Position numbers and translations under genes: made by a program
In this document: positions 16,202-25,422 of the stretch, piece after piece
Numbering within the stretch: the first letter of the stretch is position 1
How the letters are laid out: each line of letters begins with the position of its first letter
Notes under the pieces: model-generated
What the model was told of the DNA's origin: nothing
Database searches by the model: none
What the model saw: the letters and a program-made list of their open reading frames with translations, nothing else
Assembly: GCF_947499065.1 (NCBI RefSeq)
Contig: NZ_CANMMT010000001.1
Coordinates: forward strand, 829,108 to 893,107
Direction of reading: 5' to 3'
DNA length: 64,000 nt
Source of the DNA: an uncultured Tenacibaculum sp.
Lineage (GTDB): Bacteria > Bacteroidota > Bacteroidia > Flavobacteriales > Flavobacteriaceae

Positions 16202-17413
16202 ATGTTGAATGTAGATAAGATTAGAGCTGATTTTCCTATTTTAAATCGTACAGTACATGGGAAAAATTTAGTGTATTTTGATAATGGAGCAACTTCTCAA
16301 ACACCTCAAATTGTGATTGATGCAATTGTTGATTATTATTCGAATTATAATGCTAATATTCATAGAGGAGTGCATACCTTAAGTCAGGAAGCAACCGATA
16401 AATATGAAGAAGCGCGTATAAAGATTCAAAAACATTTTAATGCAAAGCATTCTTATGAAGTTATTTTGACTTCTGGAACTACTCATAGTATTAATATTGT
16501 AGCATCAGGATTTGCTGCCTTATTAAAAGAAGGAGATGAAATAATTGTATCATCATTAGAGCATCATTCAAATATAGTTCCTTGGCAAATGCTTTGTGAA
16601 AAAACGGGTGCTGTTTTAAAAGTAATTCCAATGGATCAAGATGGTTTGTTAAGAATGGATATATATCATGAATTATTAAATAATAAAACCAAATTGGTTT
16701 TTTGTAATCATGTATCGAATGCATTAGGAACGATAAACCCAATAGAAGAAATTATTCATGCAGCACACAAATTTGGTGCGTATGTTTTAATTGATGGAGC
16801 ACAGGCAGTTCCACATATAAAGCCAGATGTTCAAGAATTAGATGTTGATTTTTATGTAGCATCAGCTCACAAAATGTGTGGTCCAACAGGAGTTGGTTTA
16901 TTATACGGAAAAGAAGAATTATTGCAAATGTTACCACCTTATCAAGGAGGAGGAGAAATGATAGAAACGGTAACTTTTGAAAAAACTACCTATGCAGGAT
17001 TACCTCATAAGTTTGAAGCAGGAACACCAAATATTTGTGGAGGAATTGCTTTTGGAGTTGCAGTAGACTATATGAATTCAATAGGTTTTGAGGCTATAGA
17101 TCAACAAGAAAAAGAGTTGTTAGCTTATGGAACTCAAGAGTTGGAAAAAATAGAAGGATTAAAAATTTACGGAACTGGTAAGAAAGCTTCTGTAATATCT
17201 TTTAATTTGGAAGGAATTCATCCGTATGATGTTGGATCTATCCTTGATAAACTAGGAATAGCTGTTCGTACAGGACATCATTGTGCGCAACCAATTATGA
17301 ACTTTTATTGTATCCCAGGAACAGTAAGAGCATCATTTGCTTTTTACAATACCAAAGAAGAAATAGACGCATTGGTAACAGCGGTTAAGAAAGCCAAAAT
17401 GATGTTGAGTTAA
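16202..17413 (+). CDS. sufS: Cysteine desulfurase SufS
   Basis: With the start at 16202 the protein has 403 residues and the standard N-terminus (M-L-N-V-D-K-I-R-A-D-F-P-I-L). The PLP-binding lysine is Lys224 in ASAHKMCGPTGVG, and the catalytic persulfide cysteine is Cys361 in RTGHHCAQP, the group II (SufS) pattern. It removes sulfur from cysteine for Fe-S cluster assembly. The frame is open 14 codons further upstream (to 16160), but that stretch contains the promoter box and is not family-like. Here sufS is not next to other suf genes; it ends at a terminator. Confidence 0.96.
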   Translation: MLNVDKIRADFPILNRTVHGKNLVYFDNGATSQTPQIVIDAIVDYYSNYNANIHRGVHTLSQEATDKYEEARIKIQKHFNAKHSYEVILTSGTTHSINIVASGFAALLKEGDEIIVSSLEHHSNIVPWQMLCEKTGAVLKVIPMDQDGLLRMDIYHELLNNKTKLVFCNHVSNALGTINPIEEIIHAAHKFGAYVLIDGAQAVPHIKPDVQELDVDFYVASAHKMCGPTGVGLLYGKEELLQMLPPYQGGGEMIETVTFEKTTYAGLPHKFEAGTPNICGGIAFGVAVDYMNSIGFEAIDQQEKELLAYGTQELEKIEGLKIYGTGKKASVISFNLEGIHPYDVGSILDKLGIAVRTGHHCAQPIMNFYCIPGTVRASFAFYNTKEEIDALVTAVKKAKMMLS

Positions 17414-17433
17414 ATACTACTCAATTAATAAAA

Positions 17434-17472
17434 TAAAAAAACCACCTGTTTAAGAACAAGTGGTTTTTTATA
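17434..17472. terminator. Bidirectional terminator after sufS
   Basis: AAAAAACCACCTGTT pairs with AACAAGTGGTTTTTT with one mismatch around TAAG. It lies between convergent sufS and the Bax-inhibitor-like gene. Confidence 0.8.
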
Positions 17473-17492
17473 TATAAACGCTAAATTTTTAA

Positions 17493-18200
17493 CTAGTCTC
17501 TTGACATAAAAATTTGTAAAACATACCAGAATAAAAGCATTAAAGAGGCAAATAAACCTAATGCAGCAGGGATGTAATCATCAGTAGAAAATTTATGTAC
17601 TAAGTTAGAAGTCTGGTATAAAATAGATCCAGCAGCTAACACACACATTCCTACAGAAAACCATAAACCAAGGTTAAAACCAAATAAGGCTCCTGCAATG
17701 ATTAATCCAATTGCTATAAAAAATCCAACAGTTAATCCAGCTCTTATAAAAGAAAAGTCTTTTTTAGTAATAAAAACAATAGAAGAAATTCCTGTAAATA
17801 AACCAAGCGTAACAATTCCTGCTTGTTTAATTAAATCCAAGCTATTGGTATATGTAATAGCAATATAAATTAATGGTATAAAAATAAAAGCTTGAGCAAA
17901 AATATAAATAGAATATGCTAAGTATTGTAAGTTTTTATCAGAGGTTTTTAAAGCAGTACTTTCAGCATAACTTGTAATAAGCATAAAACCACCTAATAAT
18001 AATAACCACTTGTATCCCTGAGTCATTGATAAAGTAAATTCTACAATAGATGCACTTTGTAAGAATAGGTATTCAAATACAATAAATAATAAGATACCAC
18101 CACCTACATGCGCATAGGTTTTTTTGTAAAAAGCAACTCTTTCTGCTTCCGATACTTGTGCAACAAGTACCTTAGGTCCGTTGTCAAATGAGTTTTCCAT
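17493..18200 (-). CDS. Bax inhibitor-1 / YccA family membrane protein
   Basis: A 235-residue protein with seven hydrophobic segments after a short soluble N-terminus (about residues 1-25). The first helix begins with the family-like TYAHVGGGILLFIVFEYL, and the last segments carry LYQTSNLVHKFSTDDYIPAALGLFASL, typical of the BI-1/YccA group including conserved aspartates. Family members are proton-sensitive calcium leak channels or modulators of the FtsH protease. It is a single gene, convergent with sufS. The upstream sequence has TATATTTA, one base off the -7 consensus, so its promoter is uncertain. Confidence 0.9.
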   Translation of the reverse strand: MENSFDNGPKVLVAQVSEAERVAFYKKTYAHVGGGILLFIVFEYLFLQSASIVEFTLSMTQGYKWLLLLGGFMLITSYAESTALKTSDKNLQYLAYSIYIFAQAFIFIPLIYIAITYTNSLDLIKQAGIVTLGLFTGISSIVFITKKDFSFIRAGLTVGFFIAIGLIIAGALFGFNLGLWFSVGMCVLAAGSILYQTSNLVHKFSTDDYIPAALGLFASLMLLFWYVLQIFMSRD

Positions 18201-18613
18201 AATTAATTTTATTTTGGAGTAAATATAGCTTTTTTATAGAGATAATTTTTATCATGTGTAATTGTTGTGAATATTGTTTTTTGAAACGAGTGTGTTTGCG
18301 TATTTTATATCATTAAATGTTTAAAATTGACGTTTTTTTGTGTTTTTCGTTAAAAATTAAACAATATGATATTTTTATTTTTAAACTTCTACAAGTTGAT
18401 TTTAAAGAGAAAATCCAATTTTTTAACATTTTTTTAGGAATTAAAAAAAAACTATATATTGCACATCGTTAAAAAACCCTTCAATTTTTTACATAAATAA
18501 TAAAGTATGCATGCTTTTTTTGTTAAAGTGGTAATTGAAGTTGTTTTTTACAAAAACCAATAATACCTAAAGGGGTAATTATTATTCAACTAATTTTTTT
18601 AATTTTTCACAAC
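18201..18613. other. 413-base AT-rich intergenic region with no recognised gene
   Basis: It lies between divergently transcribed genes (BI-1-like on the minus strand, M43 metalloprotease on the plus strand) and must hold both promoters. It is rich in A and T runs, and no exact TAnnTTTG box was seen on the plus strand near the metalloprotease start. A long leader with unknown control is possible. No ORF or hairpin of note was found. Confidence 0.5.
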
Positions 18614-19666
18614 ATGAAAAGAATTTTTTTAACATTAGCAGTTGCTGCTTCCGTTTTAATTGGATGTCAGCAAAATGGTCAAGACTCAGTTTTACCAACT
18701 CAAGAAGCAATCGATATGAGCGACTTCTATTTGGAAACTGATACTCACGAGTCAAAAGGGGGAAGTGAGCAGTGTCATTCTATGCGAGTTTTAAACAGAC
18801 AGTTAAAAGAAAACCCAGGATTGTACAAAAAAATGTACGATGTAGAATACGCAACACGTAAATTTATTGCAGCAAAAAAAGGAAATGGAAATGGAAACGG
18901 TAACGGCGGTGGCGGTAACACTGGCGGAGGCGGTGGTGGAACTACTCCAGATAACTTAGGAGTAATTAATATACCAGTATATGTACATGTAGTTTATAGC
19001 AATTCACAACAGAATATTAGTGATGCGCAAATAGCCTCACAAATGACAGTTTTAAACGATGATTTTAGAAAACAAAATTCTGATGCAAGTAATACACCTT
19101 CTGAATTTGCAGGAGTAGCAGCAGATGCTGAAATCACTTTTTCTTTAGCTGGTACTTTTAGACATGCTAACTCTACAGCTTCATGGGGAACTAATAATGC
19201 AGTAAAATCAGCATACCCACCAGTTACACCACAAACACATTTAAATATCTGGGTAGCTAATATCGGTGGAGGTATTTTAGGATATGCTCAATTCCCAGGT
19301 GGTAATTCTGCTACTGATGGAGTTGTGTGTTCTCCACAATATTTTGGAACTACAGGTTATGTATCTGCACCATTCAATGGAGGGCGTACTATGACACACG
19401 AAGTTGGTCACTATTTAAACTTACGTCACATTTGGGGTGATGGTAGATGTCGTCAAGATGATTTTGTAGCTGATACTCCATCTTCAGATGCTCCAAACTA
19501 TGGATGTCCATCTTACCCAACAGTTAACTGTCGTTCAAATGATATGACTATGAATTATATGGATTATACAGATGATGCTTGTATGTCTATGTTTTCTGAA
19601 GGTCAAAAATCAAGAATGAGAGCAATTTTTGCTGACGGTGGAGCAAGAGCTTCTATGTTAAACTAG
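18614..19666 (+). CDS. Secreted zinc metalloprotease, M43 (pappalysin) family, lipoprotein
   Basis: A 350-residue protein with a lipoprotein signal (LIGC, Cys18), a propeptide-like region to about residue 93, a Gly/Asn-rich linker (about 94-115) and the catalytic domain. The extended zinc motif HEVGHYLNLRH has His262, Glu263, His266 and His272, and the Met-turn is in MNYMDYTDDACMSMF, followed by the family's C-terminal Q-x-x-R-M segment. Metzincins of this family degrade host or environmental proteins; flavastacin-like and ulilysin-like proteases are relatives. It is a single gene with its own terminator and is likely surface-exposed. No T9SS C-terminal domain is present. Confidence 0.92.
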   Translation: MKRIFLTLAVAASVLIGCQQNGQDSVLPTQEAIDMSDFYLETDTHESKGGSEQCHSMRVLNRQLKENPGLYKKMYDVEYATRKFIAAKKGNGNGNGNGGGGNTGGGGGGTTPDNLGVINIPVYVHVVYSNSQQNISDAQIASQMTVLNDDFRKQNSDASNTPSEFAGVAADAEITFSLAGTFRHANSTASWGTNNAVKSAYPPVTPQTHLNIWVANIGGGILGYAQFPGGNSATDGVVCSPQYFGTTGYVSAPFNGGRTMTHEVGHYLNLRHIWGDGRCRQDDFVADTPSSDAPNYGCPSYPTVNCRSNDMTMNYMDYTDDACMSMFSEGQKSRMRAIFADGGARASMLN

Positions 19667-19704
19667 TAAAAATTAATATTTAAAAAGTATTTTTATAATT
19701 GCTG

Positions 19705-19740
19705 AAAAGTCAAGAGAAATTCTCTTGACTTTTTTTATTT
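19705..19740 (+). terminator. Terminator of the M43 protease gene
   Basis: AAAGTCAAGAGA and TCTCTTGACTTT form a perfect 12-base stem around AAT, followed by a T-run. Confidence 0.88.
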
Positions 19741-19762
19741 TTAAGAACTAAAAATAAGTTCA

Positions 19763-20746
19763 ATGTTATTTGACAAATCAAAAATTTATATTCTTGTTTT
19801 GTTGGTGTTTTTTAGTTGTGGTAAATCAACAAAGGATAAAGAAAAAATGAACAAAATAGTTGTCGCACACAGAGGGGCTTCAGGATATCTTCCTGAGCAT
19901 ACCATGGAAGCAAAAGCAATGGCTTACGCCATGAATCCCGATTATATAGAGCAAGATTTGGTATTGAGTAAAGACAACGTGCCCATTGTTATTCACGATG
20001 TGTATTTAGATGATGTAACCAATGTGGCTCAATTATTTTCTGATAGAAAAAGAGAAGATGGACGTTACTATGTTATTGATTTTACTTTTGATGAATTACA
20101 ACAATTAAAAGTAACTGAACGATTTGACCCTAAAACAGGTAAACAATACTATCCTCAAAGATTTCCAAAAGGTAAAGGAAATTTTAAGCTACACTCTTTA
20201 CAAGAAGAGATTGAATTAATTCAAGGATTAAATTATAGTACAGGGAAAAACATTGGGATTTATCCAGAAATTAAAAATCCTGAGTTTCATCACAAGAATG
20301 GAAAAGACATTGCAAAAATTGTATTAGAGATTCTTTCAGACTATGGATATACAACCAAAGAAGATAAATGTATTTTTCAATGTTTTGATGCTAAAGAATT
20401 AGAAAGGGTTCGGAAGGAATTAAAATCAGAACTGTTTTTAGTACAATTGATTGAATTTCCAGAAGAAACTAAACAGTTAAAATATTTTGCATCATACGCA
20501 GACGGATTAGGTCCGTGGTATAAGCAAATCTTAGATGAAAAAGTAAATGATACATGGAAATTTACACCGTTAGTTAGGGAAGCTCATGAGTTAGGTTTAA
20601 AAGTGCATCCCTATACGTTTAGAGCCGATCAATTAAAAGAGTTTTCATCTTTTGATGAAATGATGCAAGTATTATTGTTTGAAGCCAATGTAGATGGAGG
20701 TTTTACCGATTTCCCAGATAAGATGGTTAGTTTTTTAAATAAATAG
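19763..20746 (+). CDS. Glycerophosphodiester phosphodiesterase, lipoprotein
   Basis: A 327-residue protein with a lipoprotein signal (VFFSC, about Cys19). The GDPD TIM barrel begins at VVAHRGASGYLPEHTMEA (catalytic His and Arg), continues with EQDLVLSKDNVPIVIHD (metal-binding Glu/Asp and the second catalytic His), and includes YPEIKNP. It hydrolyses deacylated phospholipids such as glycerophosphocholine to glycerol-3-phosphate and an alcohol in the periplasm (GlpQ type). The upstream neighbour is closed by a terminator, so the gene is read alone. A second Met (residue 29) lies after the lipobox and would lose the signal, so the longer form is preferred. Confidence 0.93.
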   Translation: MLFDKSKIYILVLLVFFSCGKSTKDKEKMNKIVVAHRGASGYLPEHTMEAKAMAYAMNPDYIEQDLVLSKDNVPIVIHDVYLDDVTNVAQLFSDRKREDGRYYVIDFTFDELQQLKVTERFDPKTGKQYYPQRFPKGKGNFKLHSLQEEIELIQGLNYSTGKNIGIYPEIKNPEFHHKNGKDIAKIVLEILSDYGYTTKEDKCIFQCFDAKELERVRKELKSELFLVQLIEFPEETKQLKYFASYADGLGPWYKQILDEKVNDTWKFTPLVREAHELGLKVHPYTFRADQLKEFSSFDEMMQVLLFEANVDGGFTDFPDKMVSFLNK

Positions 20747-20777
20747 TTGAAAAGGTTTATTTGTGGTTTAAACAGGT

Positions 20778-22553
20778 TTATGAAGTAACTTCAATAAGTT
20801 TGTTTCGGTAAGCCGATAGGAGTTTAGATTTAGAGATAAAACCAACATATTTTTTATCCTTTATCACAGGCAAGTTCCAAGCATCACTTTCCTTAAATTT
20901 TTGCATTACCTCAGCAACCGAGTCATTGTAAGAAATAACAGCAGGGGCACTTCTCATAAAAGTTTCAACAGTTACTTTGTCGTACATCTCACTATCAAAC
21001 ATAATAGGTCTGATATCATCCAGTAAAACAATACCTAAAAATTGCTGTTTTTCATTAATAACAGGAAAGATATTTCGATTAGAATTGGAAACAGATTTTT
21101 TAAGCATCTCACCTAAAAGCATTTCAGAATGCACAGCTTTAAAGTTTGTTTCAATCAACGAATTAATTTTCATCATCATTAATACGTTTTTGTCTTTGTT
21201 ATGTGTAATAAGTTCACCTCTTTCAGCTAATTCAACAGTATAAATAGAATTGGAGATAAAGTATTTTGTTACGGCAAAAGAAATTGCTGCTACTAACATT
21301 AAAGGAACAAATAAATCATACCCTCCAGTAATTTCAGCAATTAAGAAAATAGCTGTTAAAGGAGCGTGTAATACACCAGCCATTAATCCAGTCATTCCAA
21401 TTAAGGTAAAATTAGACTCGGATACATTACCACCTAATTGATTAATAATCTTTGCACATACATTACCTAAGGCACTTCCCATAACTAGTGTTGGAATAAA
21501 AATACCTCCAACACCACCAGCGGCAAAAGTAGTAGTCATGGCAATAGCTTTAAACAAAGTGATTAGTAATAGTAAGCCAATTACTACCCAAACATTTTTA
21601 AAGTTTACATCATAAGGAATGTCTTCTAAAGCAGCCAATGTATTCCCTTCCAATAAGTTGTTAATTAGGTTATACCCCTCACCATATAAAGGTGGAATTA
21701 AATACAGCATTAATCCAATAGCAATTCCTCCAAAAATTAATTTATGAATTGGTTTTTTAATTCTTTTGAAAAAATTGATGATTCTAAAATAGATTTTTGA
21801 AAAGTATACAGAAGCAATACCCGTTGCAATACCCAATAAAACATAATAAAAAACATCATTAATTTCAAAAGTATCTATGAGTTCAAAACCGAGTAAGGCA
21901 TCTTTTTCAAAAAAGAAATAAGAGGTTACTACGGCAGATACTGAAGCTAATAGTAATGGAACTAAAGATGCAAAAGCCAAGTCTAAACTAAAAATTTCTA
22001 CGGCAAAAATAATAGCAGCAACAGGAGCTTTAAACATTGAAGACATTGCACCAGCTGTAGCACAACCAATTAACAACATTCTTGTTTTTCTGTTCATATG
22101 AAACAGTTGCGACACTGTCGATCCTAAAGCTGCTCCAGTACTTACGGCTGGGCCTTGTAATCCTACAGAACCTCCAAAACCAACGGTAATAGGAGCAGTA
22201 ATTAAAGAAGCATAGATTTTATACTTTTCTATAATTCCACTTCGCTTAGAAATAGCGTGTAATGTGGTAGAAATTCCATGACCTATTTCTTTTTTAATAA
22301 AGCGTTTTTTGATGTAGTACACCAAAACTAAACCGATAATAGGAAAGATAAAATAAAGAGAATGATGAATGTCTTTAATGAATCTTCCTTCTAATATGTT
22401 TTGAAAAAAAGAAGTAAGGTTTTTTAATATCAATGTTCCAATACCTGCTAAAAAACCAACAAAAACACTTAAAACATATACAAATTGACGTTCGGAAATA
22501 TTTTTATATCTCCAAATAAGTATTTTTTTAAATATGGATTTCTTTTTTGGCAT
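20778..22553 (-). CDS. CLC-family chloride channel/transporter with CBS domains
   Basis: A 591-residue protein with a CLC membrane domain (about residues 20-430) and two C-terminal CBS domains (about 460-585). Recognisable segments are EIGHGIS (selectivity region), GGSVGLQGPAV, FAVEIFSLD and GGVGGIFIPTLVMG. In CLC antiporters the central motif reads G-x-E-G-P, and that Glu gates the pore and carries protons. Here it is Gln133, and the position of the inner proton-transfer Glu is Ile187. By analogy with mutated and channel-type CLCs this suggests passive, uncoupled anion flow; that is inference. The pore region is otherwise complete. A consensus -7 box lies 26 bases upstream. Confidence 0.9.
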   Translation of the reverse strand: MPKKKSIFKKILIWRYKNISERQFVYVLSVFVGFLAGIGTLILKNLTSFFQNILEGRFIKDIHHSLYFIFPIIGLVLVYYIKKRFIKKEIGHGISTTLHAISKRSGIIEKYKIYASLITAPITVGFGGSVGLQGPAVSTGAALGSTVSQLFHMNRKTRMLLIGCATAGAMSSMFKAPVAAIIFAVEIFSLDLAFASLVPLLLASVSAVVTSYFFFEKDALLGFELIDTFEINDVFYYVLLGIATGIASVYFSKIYFRIINFFKRIKKPIHKLIFGGIAIGLMLYLIPPLYGEGYNLINNLLEGNTLAALEDIPYDVNFKNVWVVIGLLLLITLFKAIAMTTTFAAGGVGGIFIPTLVMGSALGNVCAKIINQLGGNVSESNFTLIGMTGLMAGVLHAPLTAIFLIAEITGGYDLFVPLMLVAAISFAVTKYFISNSIYTVELAERGELITHNKDKNVLMMMKINSLIETNFKAVHSEMLLGEMLKKSVSNSNRNIFPVINEKQQFLGIVLLDDIRPIMFDSEMYDKVTVETFMRSAPAVISYNDSVAEVMQKFKESDAWNLPVIKDKKYVGFISKSKLLSAYRNKLIEVTS

Positions 22554-22578
22554 TAGTTGATTGCTGTTGTTAACTGGG

Positions 22579-22586
22579 CAAAGTTA
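22579..22586 (-). promoter_or_regulatory. Bacteroidota -7 promoter box of the CLC gene
   Basis: TAACTTTG on the minus strand, an exact TAnnTTTG match, 26 bases before the ATG. Confidence 0.6.
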
Positions 22587-22621
22587 CTATACAATCTAGG
22601 GATTATAAATAATAACCCGTT

Positions 22622-23326
22622 TTATTTAGCGCTTAAATAATCGGTACCTAAATAACCGTTGTCTTTATTGTAATACCAAGCTCTGTTTTTTGGAAATTTA
22701 ATACCGTTAATAACTTCTTCTTCAGATAATAAAATATACTCGCCGCTGTTAGGCTTGCTCTTAAAAAACTGATACACTTCCATGGCATACGTTTTTGGAT
22801 TGAAATAAAAATACCAAGTATCTTTTCCAACAGCATGATCATAAGTAGCTTTTAAAACTAAGTATTCCTTACCTTTAAACTTTTTACGTTCAACTTTATC
22901 GTGAATAATAGTTCCGTTATCTTTTAATTTCATTGGAAGACCATATAAATATGTATAATAGTTCTTATATAAATTGGCTCTGTCGCAACTTAGTTTGTGT
23001 TCTTTTAAAATAGCTTCTGACGGATTTTCTTGTCCGTTAAAACCAATTTTACACTCACCTTTATTAACAGTATACTCTGTTGTGTTTTCTCCTCTGGTAG
23101 CTTTTACATAAAAATATTCCTGAGGTAGATTGATTTTAATCTCACTCTTTCGCTCAGAGCTTTTAGGAGTTTTCATAGTTACAAACAAAGTTCCGTTAAA
23201 GGTTTCCCAGTTACCATTAGGATCGTGATATTGAATTGCTTTTTCTAACAGTTCTTTACCAGTAAGTTCTTGTGAAAATAATTGAATAGTAAGAAATAGT
23301 AAGAAAAATGTGATTAGTTTTTTCAT
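22622..23326 (-). CDS. DUF6503 family exported protein
   Basis: A 234-residue protein with a signal peptide (MKKLITFFLLFLTIQLFSQ) and then a beta-rich domain that includes KAIQYHDPNGNW and paired Trp/Tyr-rich strands (WYFYFNPKTYAMEVYQF). This resembles the DUF6503 group, whose fold is related to LolA-like lipoprotein-sorting proteins. The function is unknown. It follows the TPR lipoprotein gene by 4 bases and is probably in an operon with that gene and the membrane-anchored protein before it. The call rests on overall resemblance, not on a catalytic motif. Confidence 0.75.
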   Translation of the reverse strand: MKKLITFFLLFLTIQLFSQELTGKELLEKAIQYHDPNGNWETFNGTLFVTMKTPKSSERKSEIKINLPQEYFYVKATRGENTTEYTVNKGECKIGFNGQENPSEAILKEHKLSCDRANLYKNYYTYLYGLPMKLKDNGTIIHDKVERKKFKGKEYLVLKATYDHAVGKDTWYFYFNPKTYAMEVYQFFKSKPNSGEYILLSEEEVINGIKFPKNRAWYYNKDNGYLGTDYLSAK

Positions 23327-23330
23327 GATA

Positions 23331-24161
23331 TTATTGTTTAGATAAAGAGGATTTAAAATCGGTTAAGTCACCCAAATATAATTGTCTTAAAGTTTCTACG
23401 TAAGGTCTTTTATTATAATAGCCTTCGTTAAAATCTTTAATAGCAGCATCAATCATAGATTTTGCTTCTTCAACTTTTCCTTGTTTTTTTAATATGAAAG
23501 CTTTGTAATATTTAGCATCTGCACTAAAACCATAAGAGTTTTTTATCAAACGATCAAAACAAGCCTGAGCTTTATCGTATTTGCCTAATTCAAGATAAGC
23601 AATACCTTGATATAAAAAGGCAGTTACATCAACAGAGTTTTCGCTAAAGTCTTTAATTTCTTTGGTAATGTATTTGTCAAAGTAATAAATAGATTTTTCG
23701 TAATTTTTTAAACCTAAATAAGCAATTCCTCTCCAAGCATCTACACTAAGTCCTTGAGGAGCATCTATAAAATCAGGAGTTAAAACATCGCTGGCATCAA
23801 AATCGGCAATAGCTTTTTTATAATCTCTATAAAACCATAAGTACAAATATCCTCTCCAAGGAATTCGGGATACAGAATCTAATTTTAGTGCTTTGTCGTA
23901 TTGAGGTTTCCATTTATGAGGCATTCCTCTTTTTAAATGCGCAACCGATAGTTCGTAAACACCTTGTTCAAAAGTTGGGTCTATTTCTAAGGCTTCAACA
24001 ATTCCATTTTGAAAAGGAGTTGAGCCTTGAGTAAACATAATGGCTTCTTTATATCTTTTTTCAGCAAGTTGTCTTTTGCTAATTGTATTTGCTTCATTTT
24101 TACATGAGAACATTAACAGAAGTGCAATAAGACTAAGGGATAATTTCAGTAACTTTTCCAT
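23331..24161 (-). CDS. TPR lipoprotein
   Basis: With the start at 24161 this is a 276-residue lipoprotein (MEKLLKLSLSLIALLLMFSC, Cys20) with about six TPR-like helical pairs over residues 30-260, for example the units containing GIAYLGLKNYEKSIYYFDKYI and GIAYLELGKYDKAQACFDRLI. The frame is open to 24266, but the extra 35 residues lack signal features and are read inside the next gene upstream. The chosen start overlaps the end of the upstream gene by 29 bases, consistent with translational coupling. It is probably a periplasmic adaptor; the partner is unknown. Confidence 0.8.
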   Translation of the reverse strand: MEKLLKLSLSLIALLLMFSCKNEANTISKRQLAEKRYKEAIMFTQGSTPFQNGIVEALEIDPTFEQGVYELSVAHLKRGMPHKWKPQYDKALKLDSVSRIPWRGYLYLWFYRDYKKAIADFDASDVLTPDFIDAPQGLSVDAWRGIAYLGLKNYEKSIYYFDKYITKEIKDFSENSVDVTAFLYQGIAYLELGKYDKAQACFDRLIKNSYGFSADAKYYKAFILKKQGKVEEAKSMIDAAIKDFNEGYYNKRPYVETLRQLYLGDLTDFKSSLSKQ

Positions 24162-24690
24162 TTTCAATTCTATAAGAGATATACATATAATAGTTATGAG
24201 GCTCGTCTTCGTAAGAAATAACATTCCAATGACTCGAGTTTGAAGTAAACTTAAAAAGTTCGTCAACCATTTTAGAGTTTAAAGGAGATTCGTTTAAATC
24301 TAAATCCATTTCAATAATTTCAAACCAACCAGCATTTCCTTCACAATTCACTAAAAATCGAAAGTTTAAGTATCCAGAGTCAGTATAAGTACTGTTGGCA
24401 TTAAATGTAGCATTAAGGCTATCTCTAAATTGTTTTTTAGATCCGTTGTATGCTTTTAAGCTAGCACTGCTATAAGTGTGCATGATTCCAACATCTTTAC
24501 ACAGTTTGTATGTGTCGTTTAAAAGAGCCTTATCGGTATCTATATAACCAACATAATGTTTAAAGGGTTTGTTTTCGGTATCATACGCTTTTTTAATGTA
24601 GAAATATCCATAGAGGGCTATTCCAGCAATAGCAATAACAATAGTAGCTAAACCTATTAGAATTACTTTAACAATTTTCTTTTTTTTCAT
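24133..24690 (-). CDS. Membrane-anchored periplasmic protein of unknown function
   Basis: A 185-residue protein with a basic N-terminus (MKKKKIVK), one membrane helix (about residues 8-32) and a soluble domain. The segment YLNFRFLVNCEGNAGWFEI and the following helix have some likeness to TonB C-terminal-like domains seen in small flavobacterial proteins, but this is weak. It begins a run of three co-oriented envelope genes (this one, the TPR lipoprotein and DUF6503) with 29-base overlap and 4-base spacing. The function cannot be assigned. Confidence 0.7.
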   Translation of the reverse strand: MKKKKIVKVILIGLATIVIAIAGIALYGYFYIKKAYDTENKPFKHYVGYIDTDKALLNDTYKLCKDVGIMHTYSSASLKAYNGSKKQFRDSLNATFNANSTYTDSGYLNFRFLVNCEGNAGWFEIIEMDLDLNESPLNSKMVDELFKFTSNSSHWNVISYEDEPHNYYMYISYRIENGKVTEIIP

Positions 24691-24728
24691 GAAATGAAAG
24701 TACTAAAAATCTTGTTAACAGTTTGGAG

Positions 24729-25418
24729 TTATAGGTCGATTTTTAAAAGTTCTTTCAATTGTTGCTTTCCTTTAGAAGTTAAGATTAGTTCTCGGGTGTT
24801 TTTATGTTTTCTGAACCAATCTTTTTGAAGCATTACTTCTAAAAATACATCACCTAATGCACCCGCAATATGATGCTTTCTTTCACTCCAGTCTAAACAC
24901 TGATGTGCAAACGATCTTTTTAAGTTTTGAATTTCTTCAATATGAATACCTAAGTTTAAAAACCATTGCTTTCCTATACTGGTAACAGAATATTGTTTAT
25001 GTACAGGAGTAATGATTTGATGAGAGATTAATGCTTCTGTAATTTTTACGCCCACTTCACCAGCTAAATGATTGTAGCATGTTCTGGCATAGGTAAATGC
25101 CGAAGCTTTGGGTTTTTTAACTTTTGTGTAATCTTTTTGCAAGGAAAGTAAACTAGCCATAGATTCAATAACTTGGGCTACTTCAGGAGAGCTAAACCTA
25201 TAATAGCGGTGCCTTCCTTGTTTTTCTACAGAAAGAATATTCTTTTGAAGAAGTTTAGACAAATGATTACTTGCCGATTGTAAAGAAATACCGCTACAGT
25301 TAGCCAGTTCAGTTGCAGTATAAGCTCTTCCATCTAGTAAATTCCATAGCATTATAGCTCTAGACTTATCGCCTAAAAGACTTGCTATTTCGCTAAAATC
25401 GTTTTCTAAACTTTCCAT
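24729..25418 (-). CDS. ArsR-type winged-helix transcriptional regulator
   Basis: A 229-residue protein with an N-terminal winged helix (about residues 10-80). It includes LLGDKSRAIMLWNLLDGRAYTATELA, the recognition-helix stretch GISLQSASNHLSKLLQKNIL and the wing KQGRHRYYRFSS. The C-terminal half is longer than in minimal ArsR proteins and is typical of the larger transcriptional-regulator subgroup found beside DinB or SAM-dependent enzymes. No metal-binding CVC motif is seen, so it should not be a classical arsenic or metal sensor. It follows the DinB gene by 4 bases on the same strand and may control that operon. Confidence 0.88.
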   Translation of the reverse strand: MESLENDFSEIASLLGDKSRAIMLWNLLDGRAYTATELANCSGISLQSASNHLSKLLQKNILSVEKQGRHRYYRFSSPEVAQVIESMASLLSLQKDYTKVKKPKASAFTYARTCYNHLAGEVGVKITEALISHQIITPVHKQYSVTSIGKQWFLNLGIHIEEIQNLKRSFAHQCLDWSERKHHIAGALGDVFLEVMLQKDWFRKHKNTRELILTSKGKQQLKELLKIDL

Positions 25419-25422
25419 AGGA

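Noticed and set aside
18201..18613. Regulatory RNA or tRNA in the 413-base gap before the M43 protease
   Set aside because: No cloverleaf, strong hairpin or conserved riboswitch core could be seen; only AT-rich sequence.
24162..24266. 35-residue N-terminal extension of the TPR lipoprotein
   Set aside because: The lipoprotein signal with its lipobox begins at the ATG at 24161; the extension lies wholly inside the neighbouring gene.
24729..25418. ArsR-type protein as regulator of the arsenosugar locus
   Set aside because: It lacks a metal-binding Cys motif, is about 23 kb away and sits in a DinB operon.
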